A stretch of DNA of 9,056 nt from an uncultured Loktanella sp. (GTDB lineage: Bacteria > Pseudomonadota > Alphaproteobacteria > Rhodobacterales > Rhodobacteraceae), in contig CAJXTP010000113.1 of NCBI GenBank assembly GCA_913061335.1, positions 1-9,056 on the forward strand. The letters are read 5' to 3'. Positions 1 through 6,927 of the stretch are shown here, in pieces. A program made the position numbers and the translations under genes. The number at the start of each line of letters is the position of its first letter. The first letter of the stretch is position 1. The notes beneath the pieces were generated by a model, which saw nothing but the letters and a program-made list of their open reading frames with translations, was not told the DNA's origin and ran no database searches.

Positions 1-19
1 AGATGTGTATAAGAGACAG
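1..19. other. Nextera/Tn5 mosaic-end adapter (not genomic)
   Basis: These 19 bases are exactly the Tn5 mosaic end used in Nextera tagmentation libraries (AGATGTGTATAAGAGACAG), reading into the insert. Its reverse complement sits at the other end of the window, followed by the rest of the library adapter, so this is leftover library sequence and not a natural IS50 end. Genomic sequence starts at about base 20. Only 8 genomic bases therefore precede the first start codon of the ppx-like gene, and its ribosome binding site and promoter lie outside the contig. Confidence 0.97.
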
Positions 20-27
20 ACATACAG

Positions 28-1578
28 ATGACTGAGAAAACGCCCATGACCGACGAATGGCAAGGCTTTGGCCGCCCCCTATTTGAAGACGCCGCCGCAA
101 TGGGTTTGGGCCGCGTTGGCGTGATCGACGTCGGGTCCAACTCTGTCCGCATGGTGGTGTTTGACGGCGCGGCGCGGTCACCTGCATATTTCTACAACGA
201 GAAAATCATGTGTGCCTTGGGCGCAGGGTTATCGGAAACCGGCCATCTGAACCCAAAGGGCCGCGTGCGCGCGTTATCTGCGATCCACCGTTTTGCGGCA
301 TTGGCCAAGGGCATGGGCATCACGCCGGTCACAGCTGTGGCCACGGCCGCCGTGCGTGAAGCGTCAGATGGTCAAGAATTTTGTGATGAAGTGTTGGCGA
401 AAACGGGCACCAAAATATGGATCATCGATGGCCACGAAGAGGCCCGCTTGTCTGCCCAAGGTGTGTTGCTTGGTTGGCCGAAATCTTATGGTCTGGTCTG
501 CGACATTGGCGGATCATCGATGGAGCTGGCTGATTTGGACGATGGCGAGGTTGGCAGACGTGTCACGTCCGCGCTTGGCCCGCTAAAGCTGCGCGAAATT
601 AAGGGCGGCAAAAAGGCCATGAAGGCCTATGTGCGCACCACAATGGAAGAGCTGCACGAACAGATGGGCCGCGAAACCAAGATGCGTCTGTTTCTTGTCG
701 GCGGCTCTTGGCGTGCGATTGCGCGGATCGATATGGACAGGCGCGGCTATCCGTTAACAGTGCTGCACGAGTACCGCATGACAGCCCGCCAAATTAGCAA
801 GACCGCCGATTATATTGCCGCCAGTGACCCGACCGAACTGCGCCAGCGCTGCGGGATTTCGGACAGCCGGATGTCGCTGGTGCCGCAAGCCAGCATCGTG
901 CTCAAGGAATTGATGCGCAAATTTAAGCCCAAAGATGTCGCGGTGTCATCATATGGTATCCGCGAGGGCATGCTGTACGAACAGATGCCCGACGAGTTGC
1001 GCAATCGTGACCCGCTGGTCGAGGCTTGCCGGTTTGCTGAACGCAAAGATGCCCGCCTGCCCGGCTTTGGCCGTCTCTTGTATGATTTTGTGACGCCGCT
1101 GTTTCCACGCACCAATTGGCAGCGCAAACGTATTATTAAGGCCGCAACGTTGCTGCACGATGTCAGTTGGCGCGCGCACCCAGATTACCGTGGTGAGGTG
1201 GTGTTTGATAACGTCACCCGCGCCAATTTGGGCGGGTTGAAGCATTCTGAACGCGTGTTTTTGGGGCTGGCGTTGATGAACCGTTATACGAATAAGCGCG
1301 ATGGCACGCGGTTTGATCCATTGTTTGACATGCTCAGTGCCGAGCAAATTAAAGAGGCCGAAGTACTGGGCAAAGCCATGCGTTTGGGCGCGATGCTGTG
1401 GCTCGATACTGATCGTGCACCGGGCAAACTGAAATGGAAACCAAAGAAGCGCGAATTGACGCTCATATTGGCCCCCGAGGCGCGGCCATTGTTTGGCGAA
1501 GTCGCGCAGGCACGGCTTGCATCGCTGACCACCGCGCTCAATGCCACGTCCAAAGTTAGGTTCGCTAAGACGACTTAA
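28..1578 (+). CDS. ppx: Ppx/GppA family exopolyphosphatase / pppGpp phosphatase
   Basis: A 516-residue member of the ASKHA-fold Ppx/GppA family, which removes terminal phosphate from inorganic polyphosphate and/or converts pppGpp to ppGpp in the cytoplasm. Phosphate-binding loop 1 is VIDVGSNSVR (residues 32-41). The catalytic-glutamate segment is GHEEARLSAQG (135-145), and loop 2 is DIGGSS (159-164), where the third Gly of the common DIGGGS is Ser. LVGGSWRAIA and VSSYGIREGML follow, as is usual in the family. The C-terminal third is a helical HD-like region with H377-D378. Length fits the long two-part alphaproteobacterial form. I use the first ATG at 28. The ATG at 46 is an alternative, and a start further upstream cannot be excluded because the contig ends 8 bases before. 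The frame is closed by a stop at 10-12, which is adapter. Its stop codon overlaps that of the convergent secreted-protein gene. Choosing between Ppx and GppA activity is inference. Confidence 0.9.
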   Translation: MTEKTPMTDEWQGFGRPLFEDAAAMGLGRVGVIDVGSNSVRMVVFDGAARSPAYFYNEKIMCALGAGLSETGHLNPKGRVRALSAIHRFAALAKGMGITPVTAVATAAVREASDGQEFCDEVLAKTGTKIWIIDGHEEARLSAQGVLLGWPKSYGLVCDIGGSSMELADLDDGEVGRRVTSALGPLKLREIKGGKKAMKAYVRTTMEELHEQMGRETKMRLFLVGGSWRAIARIDMDRRGYPLTVLHEYRMTARQISKTADYIAASDPTELRQRCGISDSRMSLVPQASIVLKELMRKFKPKDVAVSSYGIREGMLYEQMPDELRNRDPLVEACRFAERKDARLPGFGRLLYDFVTPLFPRTNWQRKRIIKAATLLHDVSWRAHPDYRGEVVFDNVTRANLGGLKHSERVFLGLALMNRYTNKRDGTRFDPLFDMLSAEQIKEAEVLGKAMRLGAMLWLDTDRAPGKLKWKPKKRELTLILAPEARPLFGEVAQARLASLTTALNATSKVRFAKTT

Positions 1579-1931
1579 AGGTCGACTTCACCTGTTTCAG
1601 GGTCCGGCTCATAGGTTGGCGCGTCATCGCGGCGGCGCATGATAATGTCGCCATTAGGCAGGACCTCTGGCGCGTCATAATTGCGCAAATCGTCGATCTG
1701 GGACAGCAGCATCGTGAACGCAGGACCCATCTCGGCGCCCAGTTGGGTCATGGCCTCACTCATGTCATCTAACGCGGGCTCCATCTCGTTCATGAGGCCG
1801 CGCAGTAGCAGCTTGGCGCCCTCTTCCATCAGACTGAATCCTTCAGATACGGATGGGTCTTCTGCCTCTTGGGCCGCAAGCGGGAATACGGCCAATGCCG
1901 CGATGAAAGTCGCTGTGATGATTTGTTTCAT
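1575..1931 (-). CDS. Small secreted (periplasmic) helical protein, function unknown
   Basis: A 118-residue protein with an N-terminal signal peptide: K2, a hydrophobic stretch from 4 to 18, and likely cleavage after A20 (PLAA|QEAE). The mature part is acidic and predicted to be largely helical from about 28 to 84. It contains an imperfect repeat, EMEPALDDM (49-57) and EMGPAFTML (67-75), spaced exactly 18 residues apart. It continues with a Pro/Gly segment (APEVLPNGDIIMRRR) and an acidic tail ending GEVDL. I recognise it as a family common in Rhodobacterales. As I recall, homologues sometimes carry the name 'AAA+ family ATPase', but there is no Walker A or B motif and the protein is far too short. 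The start is the ATG at 1929-1931. A promoter-like sequence ends 6 bases upstream, suggesting a leaderless mRNA. Its stop shares the TTAA at 1575-1578 with the ppx stop. Function is unknown. Confidence 0.85.
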   Translation of the reverse strand: MKQIITATFIAALAVFPLAAQEAEDPSVSEGFSLMEEGAKLLLRGLMNEMEPALDDMSEAMTQLGAEMGPAFTMLLSQIDDLRNYDAPEVLPNGDIIMRRRDDAPTYEPDPETGEVDL

Positions 1932-1937
1932 CTGCCC

Positions 1938-1966
1938 TATATAGGGGCGCTATGTCGGTTTGCCAA
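1938..1966 (-). promoter_or_regulatory. Sigma-70-type promoter for the secreted-protein gene, probably leaderless
   Basis: Read on the - strand, TTGGCA (1966-1961, five of six matches to TTGACA) is followed by a 17-base spacer and TATATA (1943-1938, four of six matches to TATAAT). The ATG of the 118-residue protein begins only 6 bases after the -10 box, so a start point at the usual distance would fall on or beside the A of the ATG. No well-placed Shine-Dalgarno sequence exists: AGGG lies only 3 bases from the ATG. The element fills nearly the whole 37-base gap after the upstream gene's stop (1968-1970). Promoter strength and leaderless translation are inferred. Confidence 0.6.
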
Positions 1967-1967
1967 A

Positions 1968-2990
1968 TCAGGCTGGCAACTCCATGACCACAGGAAAGTG
2001 ATCAGAGGCGGTCAGCAGTGCCTCGCGCAGGGGCAGGTTTTCATAGCAGTCGGGGTGATCAAACGGGTGCCAAATTTGCCAATCAGGCCCAAGATCGCGC
2101 AGACGCGGTGACACCATGACATAGTCAAGCAGCGCTTGCAGGTACGGACCGTCACGGCGTTTGAAACGCGAAGTGGACGGCATAGCACCTATCCGCTGAC
2201 CAAGTGCGATGTGGGCGTGCGGGTCAAACATGCGGACCGCGTGATCTTCGCCCAAAACGATTTCAACGCCAGAGCGCCCGAACAGTTTTTCGTATTCGTC
2301 CAAGCCTGGCCCGTCGTTGAAATCGCCCAGCACAATCAGATCATCGCCTGCGGTCAAATGCGTGTCGACACGCTGGCGCAGCCAGATGCATTGGGCCAAT
2401 TGTTTGCGACGGTTTTCGATCGACATGCGCGCGACTTCTGCGTCATTTCGCGCGCCGTGCGGGGCCTTGGATTTCGCATGCACACCGATAAGCCGGATTA
2501 CGCTGCCCGTTGCGGTCTTGAGCGCCACTTCAAGCGGCGGTTTGCTCCAGGTGATCAGCTCTGGCGCCGCGTCAGTGTTCACGTCGATGCGGAACACGCC
2601 GTCGAAACGCGGCGCTTTGCTGCTACCCTTTTTACCCGTCGGTTCACCTATGGGATCGTGCACGGCGGAGACCACATCAGGGTCGTAAAGCAACGCAATT
2701 TCTTGCTGGGTGTTATTCTCAAACCCGACCACTGCCTTGCGCGCACGCAGGTTAAAACGTGCCGCAAAATTCTCTAGCGCCAGTGCCCCATCACGTTTCC
2801 GGCTGCTATCAGGGGCCTCGACAACAACAATAGCATCAAGGTCCATCGCATTGAAAACATGTCCTAAAGCTGCCGTCTGCTGCGCCTTAGTAACGTTCCA
2901 CCGCGCCGACCAACTGCCATCGTCGATCAGGTCGCCATTGTTATCAAACAACCGATCAAACCATTCAACATTATAGGTGCCGATCCTCAT
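1968..2990 (-). CDS. Endonuclease/exonuclease/phosphatase (EEP) family protein
   Basis: A 340-residue protein of the EEP fold, the DNase I/exonuclease III/inositol phosphatase superfamily of Mg-dependent phosphodiesterases and phosphatases. The motifs appear in family order: TYNVEWF with N7, VVVEAPD with metal-binding E58, GVHAKSK with H171, LGDFND with D223 and N225, LDYVMVS, and SDH (329-331) near the C-terminus. All expected catalytic positions are present, so it is probably active. No signal peptide is visible. I start at the ATG at 2990, not the in-frame ATG at 3020. The family typically begins M-x-I-x-T-Y-N-V-E-W-F, and this ATG overlaps the upstream chaperone stop as ATGA, a standard coupling arrangement. 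Neither start has a strong ribosome binding site. It is the last gene of the scpA-led run. The substrate (DNA, RNA, phospholipid or small phosphoester) cannot be read from the sequence. Confidence 0.88.
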   Translation of the reverse strand: MRIGTYNVEWFDRLFDNNGDLIDDGSWSARWNVTKAQQTAALGHVFNAMDLDAIVVVEAPDSSRKRDGALALENFAARFNLRARKAVVGFENNTQQEIALLYDPDVVSAVHDPIGEPTGKKGSSKAPRFDGVFRIDVNTDAAPELITWSKPPLEVALKTATGSVIRLIGVHAKSKAPHGARNDAEVARMSIENRRKQLAQCIWLRQRVDTHLTAGDDLIVLGDFNDGPGLDEYEKLFGRSGVEIVLGEDHAVRMFDPHAHIALGQRIGAMPSTSRFKRRDGPYLQALLDYVMVSPRLRDLGPDWQIWHPFDHPDCYENLPLREALLTASDHFPVVMELPA

Positions 2991-3670
2991 GATGCGCGGT
3001 CCATCTGGATTGTTTCCCATGCTTTGTTGATCGCGACCATTCGCTTTTCAGCAAGCTTAACCGCCTCTTCAGGGACACCGCGCGCGATCATCATATCGGG
3101 GTGATTGTTGCGGACATGGGCCTTCCAAGCCGTCCGTATTTCGGCCATTGGCATGTCCGGTTCAACCCCGATGACATCATAAGCATCGCGGTCCGCATCG
3201 GGCACAAACTGCGCGCGGATACGCGCAAAGCGACGATCATCAAAGCCCCAGATATCAGCAACGCGGTGCAAAAATTCGTCTTCATTCGGGTGATAGATCC
3301 CGTCTGCGACCGCGATGTGGAACAGACCTTCCATCAGGTCACAAAGTGGGGCTTGGTCGTCCGCATACATCGCCCCGATACGGGCTGCGTAATCTTCGAA
3401 CCCTGCAATATCTTGGCGGGCAAGGTTGAACACCCGCGCGGCCCCAGCCTCGTCCTCGGCTGGAATGTTGAACACTTCGCGAAAGGCGGTCACCTCGTCG
3501 CGGGTCACTTGCCCATCCGCTTTGGCCATCTTGGCCCCAAGCGCGATCACGGCGATTGTAAAGGCAACCGTCCGGTCAGGCGGCGCGCGCAATTGGTCGA
3601 ACACAGCCGACAGGCCTTCGCCGCTGGCAAGCGCGGAAATCGCTGCCGATATGCGTGTCCAAAGTGACAT
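2987..3670 (-). CDS. TerB/J-domain co-chaperone (DjlA/DjiA-like)
   Basis: A 227-residue protein with two recognisable parts. Residues ~30-150 form a TerB-like helical domain with acidic loops (AKADGQVTRDEV and AVADGIYHPNEDE) that could bind metal. Residues ~163-222 form a J domain (YDVIGVEPD, AWKAHVRNNHPD, ending INKAWETIQ). The HPD triad is at 190-192, so it should stimulate DnaK-type Hsp70 ATPase. This is the DjlA architecture, but the N-terminal membrane anchor of E. coli DjlA is not evident, so a cytosolic protein is more likely. I chose the ATG at 3670, preceded by AGGG at an 8-base spacing, over the in-frame GTG at 3679. Homologues, as I recall, begin MS-W-RI. It lies 18 bases downstream of the GNAT gene and overlaps the EEP gene by 4 bases. 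Confidence 0.88.
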   Translation of the reverse strand: MSLWTRISAAISALASGEGLSAVFDQLRAPPDRTVAFTIAVIALGAKMAKADGQVTRDEVTAFREVFNIPAEDEAGAARVFNLARQDIAGFEDYAARIGAMYADDQAPLCDLMEGLFHIAVADGIYHPNEDEFLHRVADIWGFDDRRFARIRAQFVPDADRDAYDVIGVEPDMPMAEIRTAWKAHVRNNHPDMMIARGVPEEAVKLAEKRMVAINKAWETIQMDRAS

Positions 3671-3678
3671 GCTGACCA

Positions 3679-3682
3679 CCCT
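3679..3682 (-). promoter_or_regulatory. Ribosome binding site of the DjlA-like gene
   Basis: AGGG on the - strand lies 8 bases before the ATG at 3670. It overlaps the possible GTG start at 3679, so it supports the ATG as the true start. Confidence 0.6.
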
Positions 3683-3688
3683 AGCCCA

Positions 3689-4162
3689 TCACAGGCGTTT
3701 TTGCATTAGCACCAGATCGAGCCAACGCCCGAACTTGTGCCCTACCTCTGGCAGAACTGCGACGATGGTGAAACCCATCTTGGTGTGAAAATCAATCGCA
3801 CCCTGATTTTCGGCGCAAACCCCCGCATACATCGTGTGTTTTCCTGCGTCTTTTGCAAGCTTGCAAAGCGCATCCATCAGGTCCCGCCCTGCCCCGACGC
3901 CATGCGCATCACTGTGCAAATTAATCGTATGTTCGACGCTAAACCGGTATCCGTCGCCGCCTCGAAATTGGCTGTACCGCGCGAACCCAAGCACACGGTC
4001 GCCGTCGGTGAAAACGAGGCAGGGTGTTTCGGGTGTGATCAGATTGGCGACCTCGGATTCTGTTTTTTCCACTGGATTAAACGTGATCGTCGTATGCAGG
4101 ATCGCATGATTCCAAATGGCTGCGATGCCAGCCGCATCTTGGCCGGTAGCATGCCGGATCAC
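3689..4162 (-). CDS. GNAT family N-acetyltransferase (phosphinothricin/methionine-sulfoximine acetyltransferase-like)
   Basis: A 157-residue GNAT-fold protein expected to transfer acetyl from acetyl-CoA to an amino group of a small molecule. It begins IRHAT..D..GIAAIWNHAI and contains FARYSQFR, the VEHTI strand (76-80), an acetyl-CoA loop around HGVGAGRDL (87-95) and a typical motif B, CAENQGAIDFHTKMGF. It closes with VGHKFGRWLDLVLMQ, a hallmark of the Pat/MddA-like subfamily. Known members act on phosphinothricin, methionine sulfoximine or methionine sulfone, but most chromosomal copies are uncharacterised and this is not evidence of herbicide resistance. The start is GTG at 4162, overlapping the upstream VOC stop as GTGA. 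A weak GGA lies 7 bases upstream. Length is normal for the family. The substrate is unknown. Confidence 0.88.
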   Translation of the reverse strand: MIRHATGQDAAGIAAIWNHAILHTTITFNPVEKTESEVANLITPETPCLVFTDGDRVLGFARYSQFRGGDGYRFSVEHTINLHSDAHGVGAGRDLMDALCKLAKDAGKHTMYAGVCAENQGAIDFHTKMGFTIVAVLPEVGHKFGRWLDLVLMQKRL

Positions 4163-4761
4163 GCGATGATCCGTTCGCCGTTTGGTGTATCAAACGTGGC
4201 AACAAACCCGATCGCGTCGGCCTTGGTGAACACAACACGCGGATCATTCATTGGGCACATTTTACGCAGCGCGTCAGCCTGCGGATGCTGGATTTCCCAC
4301 CGCGTCAGGGCGCACCCGCTAACGGGGAGATTGTTTGCCGGGTGCGCGGCGCTATCGCCCCATTTGATCAATGTCGGGAAACCGCCGCCCATTGGCAGGC
4401 TACCGTCATCAGGCACTGTAATCTGCCAATGCAGATCCCCGCGCGTCATCGGGGTGGCGGGGCCAGTGAGGTCCACGTCCGCGTTAGGATCATCGGCACG
4501 GCAAATCCAATTACCCCAGCGCGGCGTCGTTGGGGCGTCATCAAGGGCGAACCATCGCGGCCCATTAATCTGGGCAGCGGGATCGGGCGCGATCACTTCT
4601 AAGTACAACCCCTCGGCGAGCCCAAGCAATTTGTTATGGGTTCCAAAGCGCGCATGCTGCCCGCCGTCCAACAGCGGAACTCCTAGTTTTTCAGCCAGCC
4701 AATCCGCCCCGGTGGACAGATCGGCGCAGACGACAGCGATGTGATCAAGGGTATAAGTCAT
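4159..4761 (-). CDS. VOC/glyoxalase-like domain protein
   Basis: A 200-residue protein that resembles the Glyoxalase_3-like branch of the vicinal-oxygen-chelate superfamily. It opens with TLDHIAVVCADL (H7), then GGQHARFGTHNKLLGL (H36, H42) and LYLEVIAPDP (E55), which could supply metal ligands. The C-terminal half (WFALDD, DLHWQITVPDDG, FPTLIKWG, NLPVSGC) fits this group in my reading. I start at ATG 4761, 39 bases after the mutase stop. The frame stays open to a TTG at 4788, but family members start just before the TLDH strand. No good Shine-Dalgarno is seen. It sits directly downstream of methylmalonyl-CoA mutase, yet is too long and of the wrong type for methylmalonyl-CoA epimerase, another VOC enzyme of about 135 residues. 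Its reaction is unknown. Its stop overlaps the GNAT start by 4 bases. Confidence 0.82.
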   Translation of the reverse strand: MTYTLDHIAVVCADLSTGADWLAEKLGVPLLDGGQHARFGTHNKLLGLAEGLYLEVIAPDPAAQINGPRWFALDDAPTTPRWGNWICRADDPNADVDLTGPATPMTRGDLHWQITVPDDGSLPMGGGFPTLIKWGDSAAHPANNLPVSGCALTRWEIQHPQADALRKMCPMNDPRVVFTKADAIGFVATFDTPNGERIIA

Positions 4762-4800
4762 GCGCCATTGGTGCTTTTGCCCCGCCAAGAAGTAAAGCGG

Positions 4801-6927
4801 TTACCTGCGTGCCTCGCGGATCAGGTCAAGAATGTCTTCAGCCGCTTTGGGGATATTGGTACCCGGACCAAAAATCGCTTTGACACCTGCATCATACAAG
4901 AATTGATAATCTTGCTGCGGGATCACACCGCCACAAATCACAAGAATGTCACCAGCGCCTGCGTCGTTCAGCGCCTTGACCAATTTCGGTGCGAGCGTTT
5001 TGTGACCAGCCGCTTGTGAGGAAATCCCGATGACATGCACGTCGTTGTCGATCGCATCCTGTGCAGCCTCGGCTGGGGTTTGGAACAACGGGCCGACGTC
5101 CACGTCAAAGCCAATGTCAGCGAAAGCGGTCGCGATGACCTTGGCCCCACGGTCGTGCCCGTCTTGGCCCATTTTAACCACAAGCATGCGCGGGCGCCGC
5201 CCCTCTTCATCAGCAAATATGTTGACCGCGTTCTGGATTGCGGCAAAGCCTTCGTCGCCTTCATATGCGGCCCCGTAAACACCAGCGAGCGTTTTAACCT
5301 CGGCGCGGTGGCGTCCAAATGCGTCTTCCATGGCCATGCTGATTTCTCCTACGGTTGCGCGGTGGCGTGATGCCTCGACGGCGGCCGTGAGCAAGTTGCC
5401 GCCCTCATGGGCGCGGCGTGTGACCTCGGCCAATGCAGCATCGCACGCGGCTTGGTCGCGGGTCGCGCGGGTTTTTTCAATGCGCGCCACCTGAGACTGA
5501 CGCACTGCATCATTGTCGATATCGCGGATATCAATCGGGTCTTCGTTATCTTTGCGGTATTTATTGACGCCGACAATGACCTCAGTGCCACGGTCGATGT
5601 TTGCCTGACGGGTGGCGGCGGATTCCTCGATCTTGAGCTTGGGCATGCCCGACGCCACGGCCTTGGTCATGCCGCCCATTTCCTCGACTTCTTCGATCAG
5701 CTTCCACGCGGCTTCGGCCAATTCGTGTGTCAGGCTTTCGACATAATATGACCCAGCGAGCGGGTCGATCACATTGGTCACACCTGTTTCTTCTTGCAAG
5801 ATCAACTGCGTATTGCGCGCGATCCGGCTTGAGAAATCTGTCGGCAATGCGATTGCCTCGTCCAAGGCATTGGTGTGCAACGACTGTGTGCCACCCAAAA
5901 CCGCCGACATCGCCTCGTAGGCGGTGCGGATCACGTTGTTATACGGGTCTTGTTCCTGCAACGACACGCCAGACGTTTGGCAATGGGTCCGCAGCATGGA
6001 TGACTTCGCGACCTTGGGTTCAAATTCTTCCATGATCCGCGACCACAAAAGACGCGCCGCGCGCAGTTTGGCGGCCTCCATGAAAAAGTTCATCCCGATG
6101 GCAAAGAAAAACGACAAGCGCCCGGCAAATGCGTCCACGTCCATACCGCGCGCAATGGCGGTGCGCACATATTCGCGCCCGTCAGCAAGCGTAAATGCAA
6201 GTTCTTGGACCAGATCCGCGCCCGCCTCTTGCATGTGGTAGCCACTGATCGAAATCGAGTTGAATTTCGGCATATCGGCAGAGGTATATTCAATAATATC
6301 CGCAATGATCCGCATCGACGGTTCGGGCGGATAGACGTATGTGTTGCGGACCATGAATTCCTTGAGGATGTCATTCTGGATGGTGCCAGCAAGAACGGAT
6401 TTATCGTGTCCCTGTTCCTCGCCTGTGACGATGAAATTCGCAAGAATCGGGATAACTGCGCCGTTCATGGTCATCGAAACCGATACTTTATCCAACGGAA
6501 TACCGTCGAACAGGATTTTCATATCCTCAACGCTGTCGATTGCCACACCTGCCTTGCCGACGTCACCTTCGACCCGAGGATGGTCGCTGTCATAGCCGCG
6601 GTGGGTTGCCAAATCAAAGGCCACGGAAACGCCTTGTAGGCCGCTCGCAAGGGCCGCGCGGTAGAACGTGTTGGATTCTTCGGCTGTGGAAAAACCAGCG
6701 TATTGGCGGATCGTCCAAGGACGGCCCGCGTACATCGTGGCCTTAACGCCGCGCGTGTAAGGTGCGGCCCCAGGGACACCGCCCATATGCGGCAAATCAG
6801 CGGTGTCATCGGCGGTATACAGCGGCTTAACTGCGATGCCTTCCAACGTGTTCCACGTCAGATCATCAAGTGGCTTGCCGCGCAATTCTTTTGCCGCGAT
6901 ATCAGCCCAGTCTTTGTTCGTTCCCAT
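4801..6927 (-). CDS. scpA: Methylmalonyl-CoA mutase, adenosylcobalamin-dependent
   Basis: A 708-residue single-chain mutase (also named mcm or mutA) that interconverts (R)-methylmalonyl-CoA and succinyl-CoA using adenosylcobalamin, the last step of propionyl-CoA assimilation. The N-terminal barrel carries RQYAGFSTAEESN for acyl-CoA binding and SGYHMQEAGA. The family signature RIARNTQLILQEETG then VIDPLAGS is intact. The C-terminal B12-binding domain starts near residue 578 and has GQDGHDRGAK, with H591 the predicted cobalt ligand, followed by GISSQAAGH and ICGGVIP. Length matches other one-subunit enzymes, such as E. coli Sbm at 714. The start is ATG 6927, preceded by GAGGGA at a 6-base spacing. 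An in-frame GTG at 6957 is less likely. It heads the - strand run. The nearby pccA confirms the pathway and favours this over ethylmalonyl-CoA mutase. Confidence 0.95.
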   Translation of the reverse strand: MGTNKDWADIAAKELRGKPLDDLTWNTLEGIAVKPLYTADDTADLPHMGGVPGAAPYTRGVKATMYAGRPWTIRQYAGFSTAEESNTFYRAALASGLQGVSVAFDLATHRGYDSDHPRVEGDVGKAGVAIDSVEDMKILFDGIPLDKVSVSMTMNGAVIPILANFIVTGEEQGHDKSVLAGTIQNDILKEFMVRNTYVYPPEPSMRIIADIIEYTSADMPKFNSISISGYHMQEAGADLVQELAFTLADGREYVRTAIARGMDVDAFAGRLSFFFAIGMNFFMEAAKLRAARLLWSRIMEEFEPKVAKSSMLRTHCQTSGVSLQEQDPYNNVIRTAYEAMSAVLGGTQSLHTNALDEAIALPTDFSSRIARNTQLILQEETGVTNVIDPLAGSYYVESLTHELAEAAWKLIEEVEEMGGMTKAVASGMPKLKIEESAATRQANIDRGTEVIVGVNKYRKDNEDPIDIRDIDNDAVRQSQVARIEKTRATRDQAACDAALAEVTRRAHEGGNLLTAAVEASRHRATVGEISMAMEDAFGRHRAEVKTLAGVYGAAYEGDEGFAAIQNAVNIFADEEGRRPRMLVVKMGQDGHDRGAKVIATAFADIGFDVDVGPLFQTPAEAAQDAIDNDVHVIGISSQAAGHKTLAPKLVKALNDAGAGDILVICGGVIPQQDYQFLYDAGVKAIFGPGTNIPKAAEDILDLIREARR

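Noticed and set aside
1..19. Natural Tn5/IS50 transposon ends flanking the region
   Set aside because: The ends match the hyperactive mosaic end used in library kits. The right one is followed by sequencing adapter and index, and no transposase gene is present.
1218..1240. Hairpin ACCCGC...GCGGGT inside the ppx-like gene
   Set aside because: A six-base stem in GC-rich coding sequence, with no T-run and no link to a gene end, is expected by chance.
3101..3667. 188-codon + strand frame opposite the DjlA-like gene
   Set aside because: The sense strand encodes an intact TerB plus J domain with HPD. The antisense translation has no family features.
3689..4162. Phosphinothricin resistance gene
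   Set aside because: The subfamily match is real, but chromosomal members of this GNAT group mostly have unknown or methionine-derivative substrates. The sequence alone does not support a resistance call.
3737..4744. 335-codon open frame on the + strand
   Set aside because: It lies antisense across the GNAT and VOC genes, spans their junction, and its translation shows no recognisable motif. Both sense genes have clear family motifs. Long antisense frames are common in GC-rich coding DNA.
4159..4761. VOC protein as methylmalonyl-CoA epimerase
   Set aside because: Position next to the mutase is tempting, but at 200 residues with a Glyoxalase_3-like layout it does not match the roughly 135-residue epimerase family.
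4801..6927. Mutase as ethylmalonyl-CoA mutase
   Set aside because: Rhodobacterales also carry this paralogue, but as I recall it is shorter. The 708-residue length, RQYAGFSTAEESN motif and neighbouring pccA fit methylmalonyl-CoA mutase.
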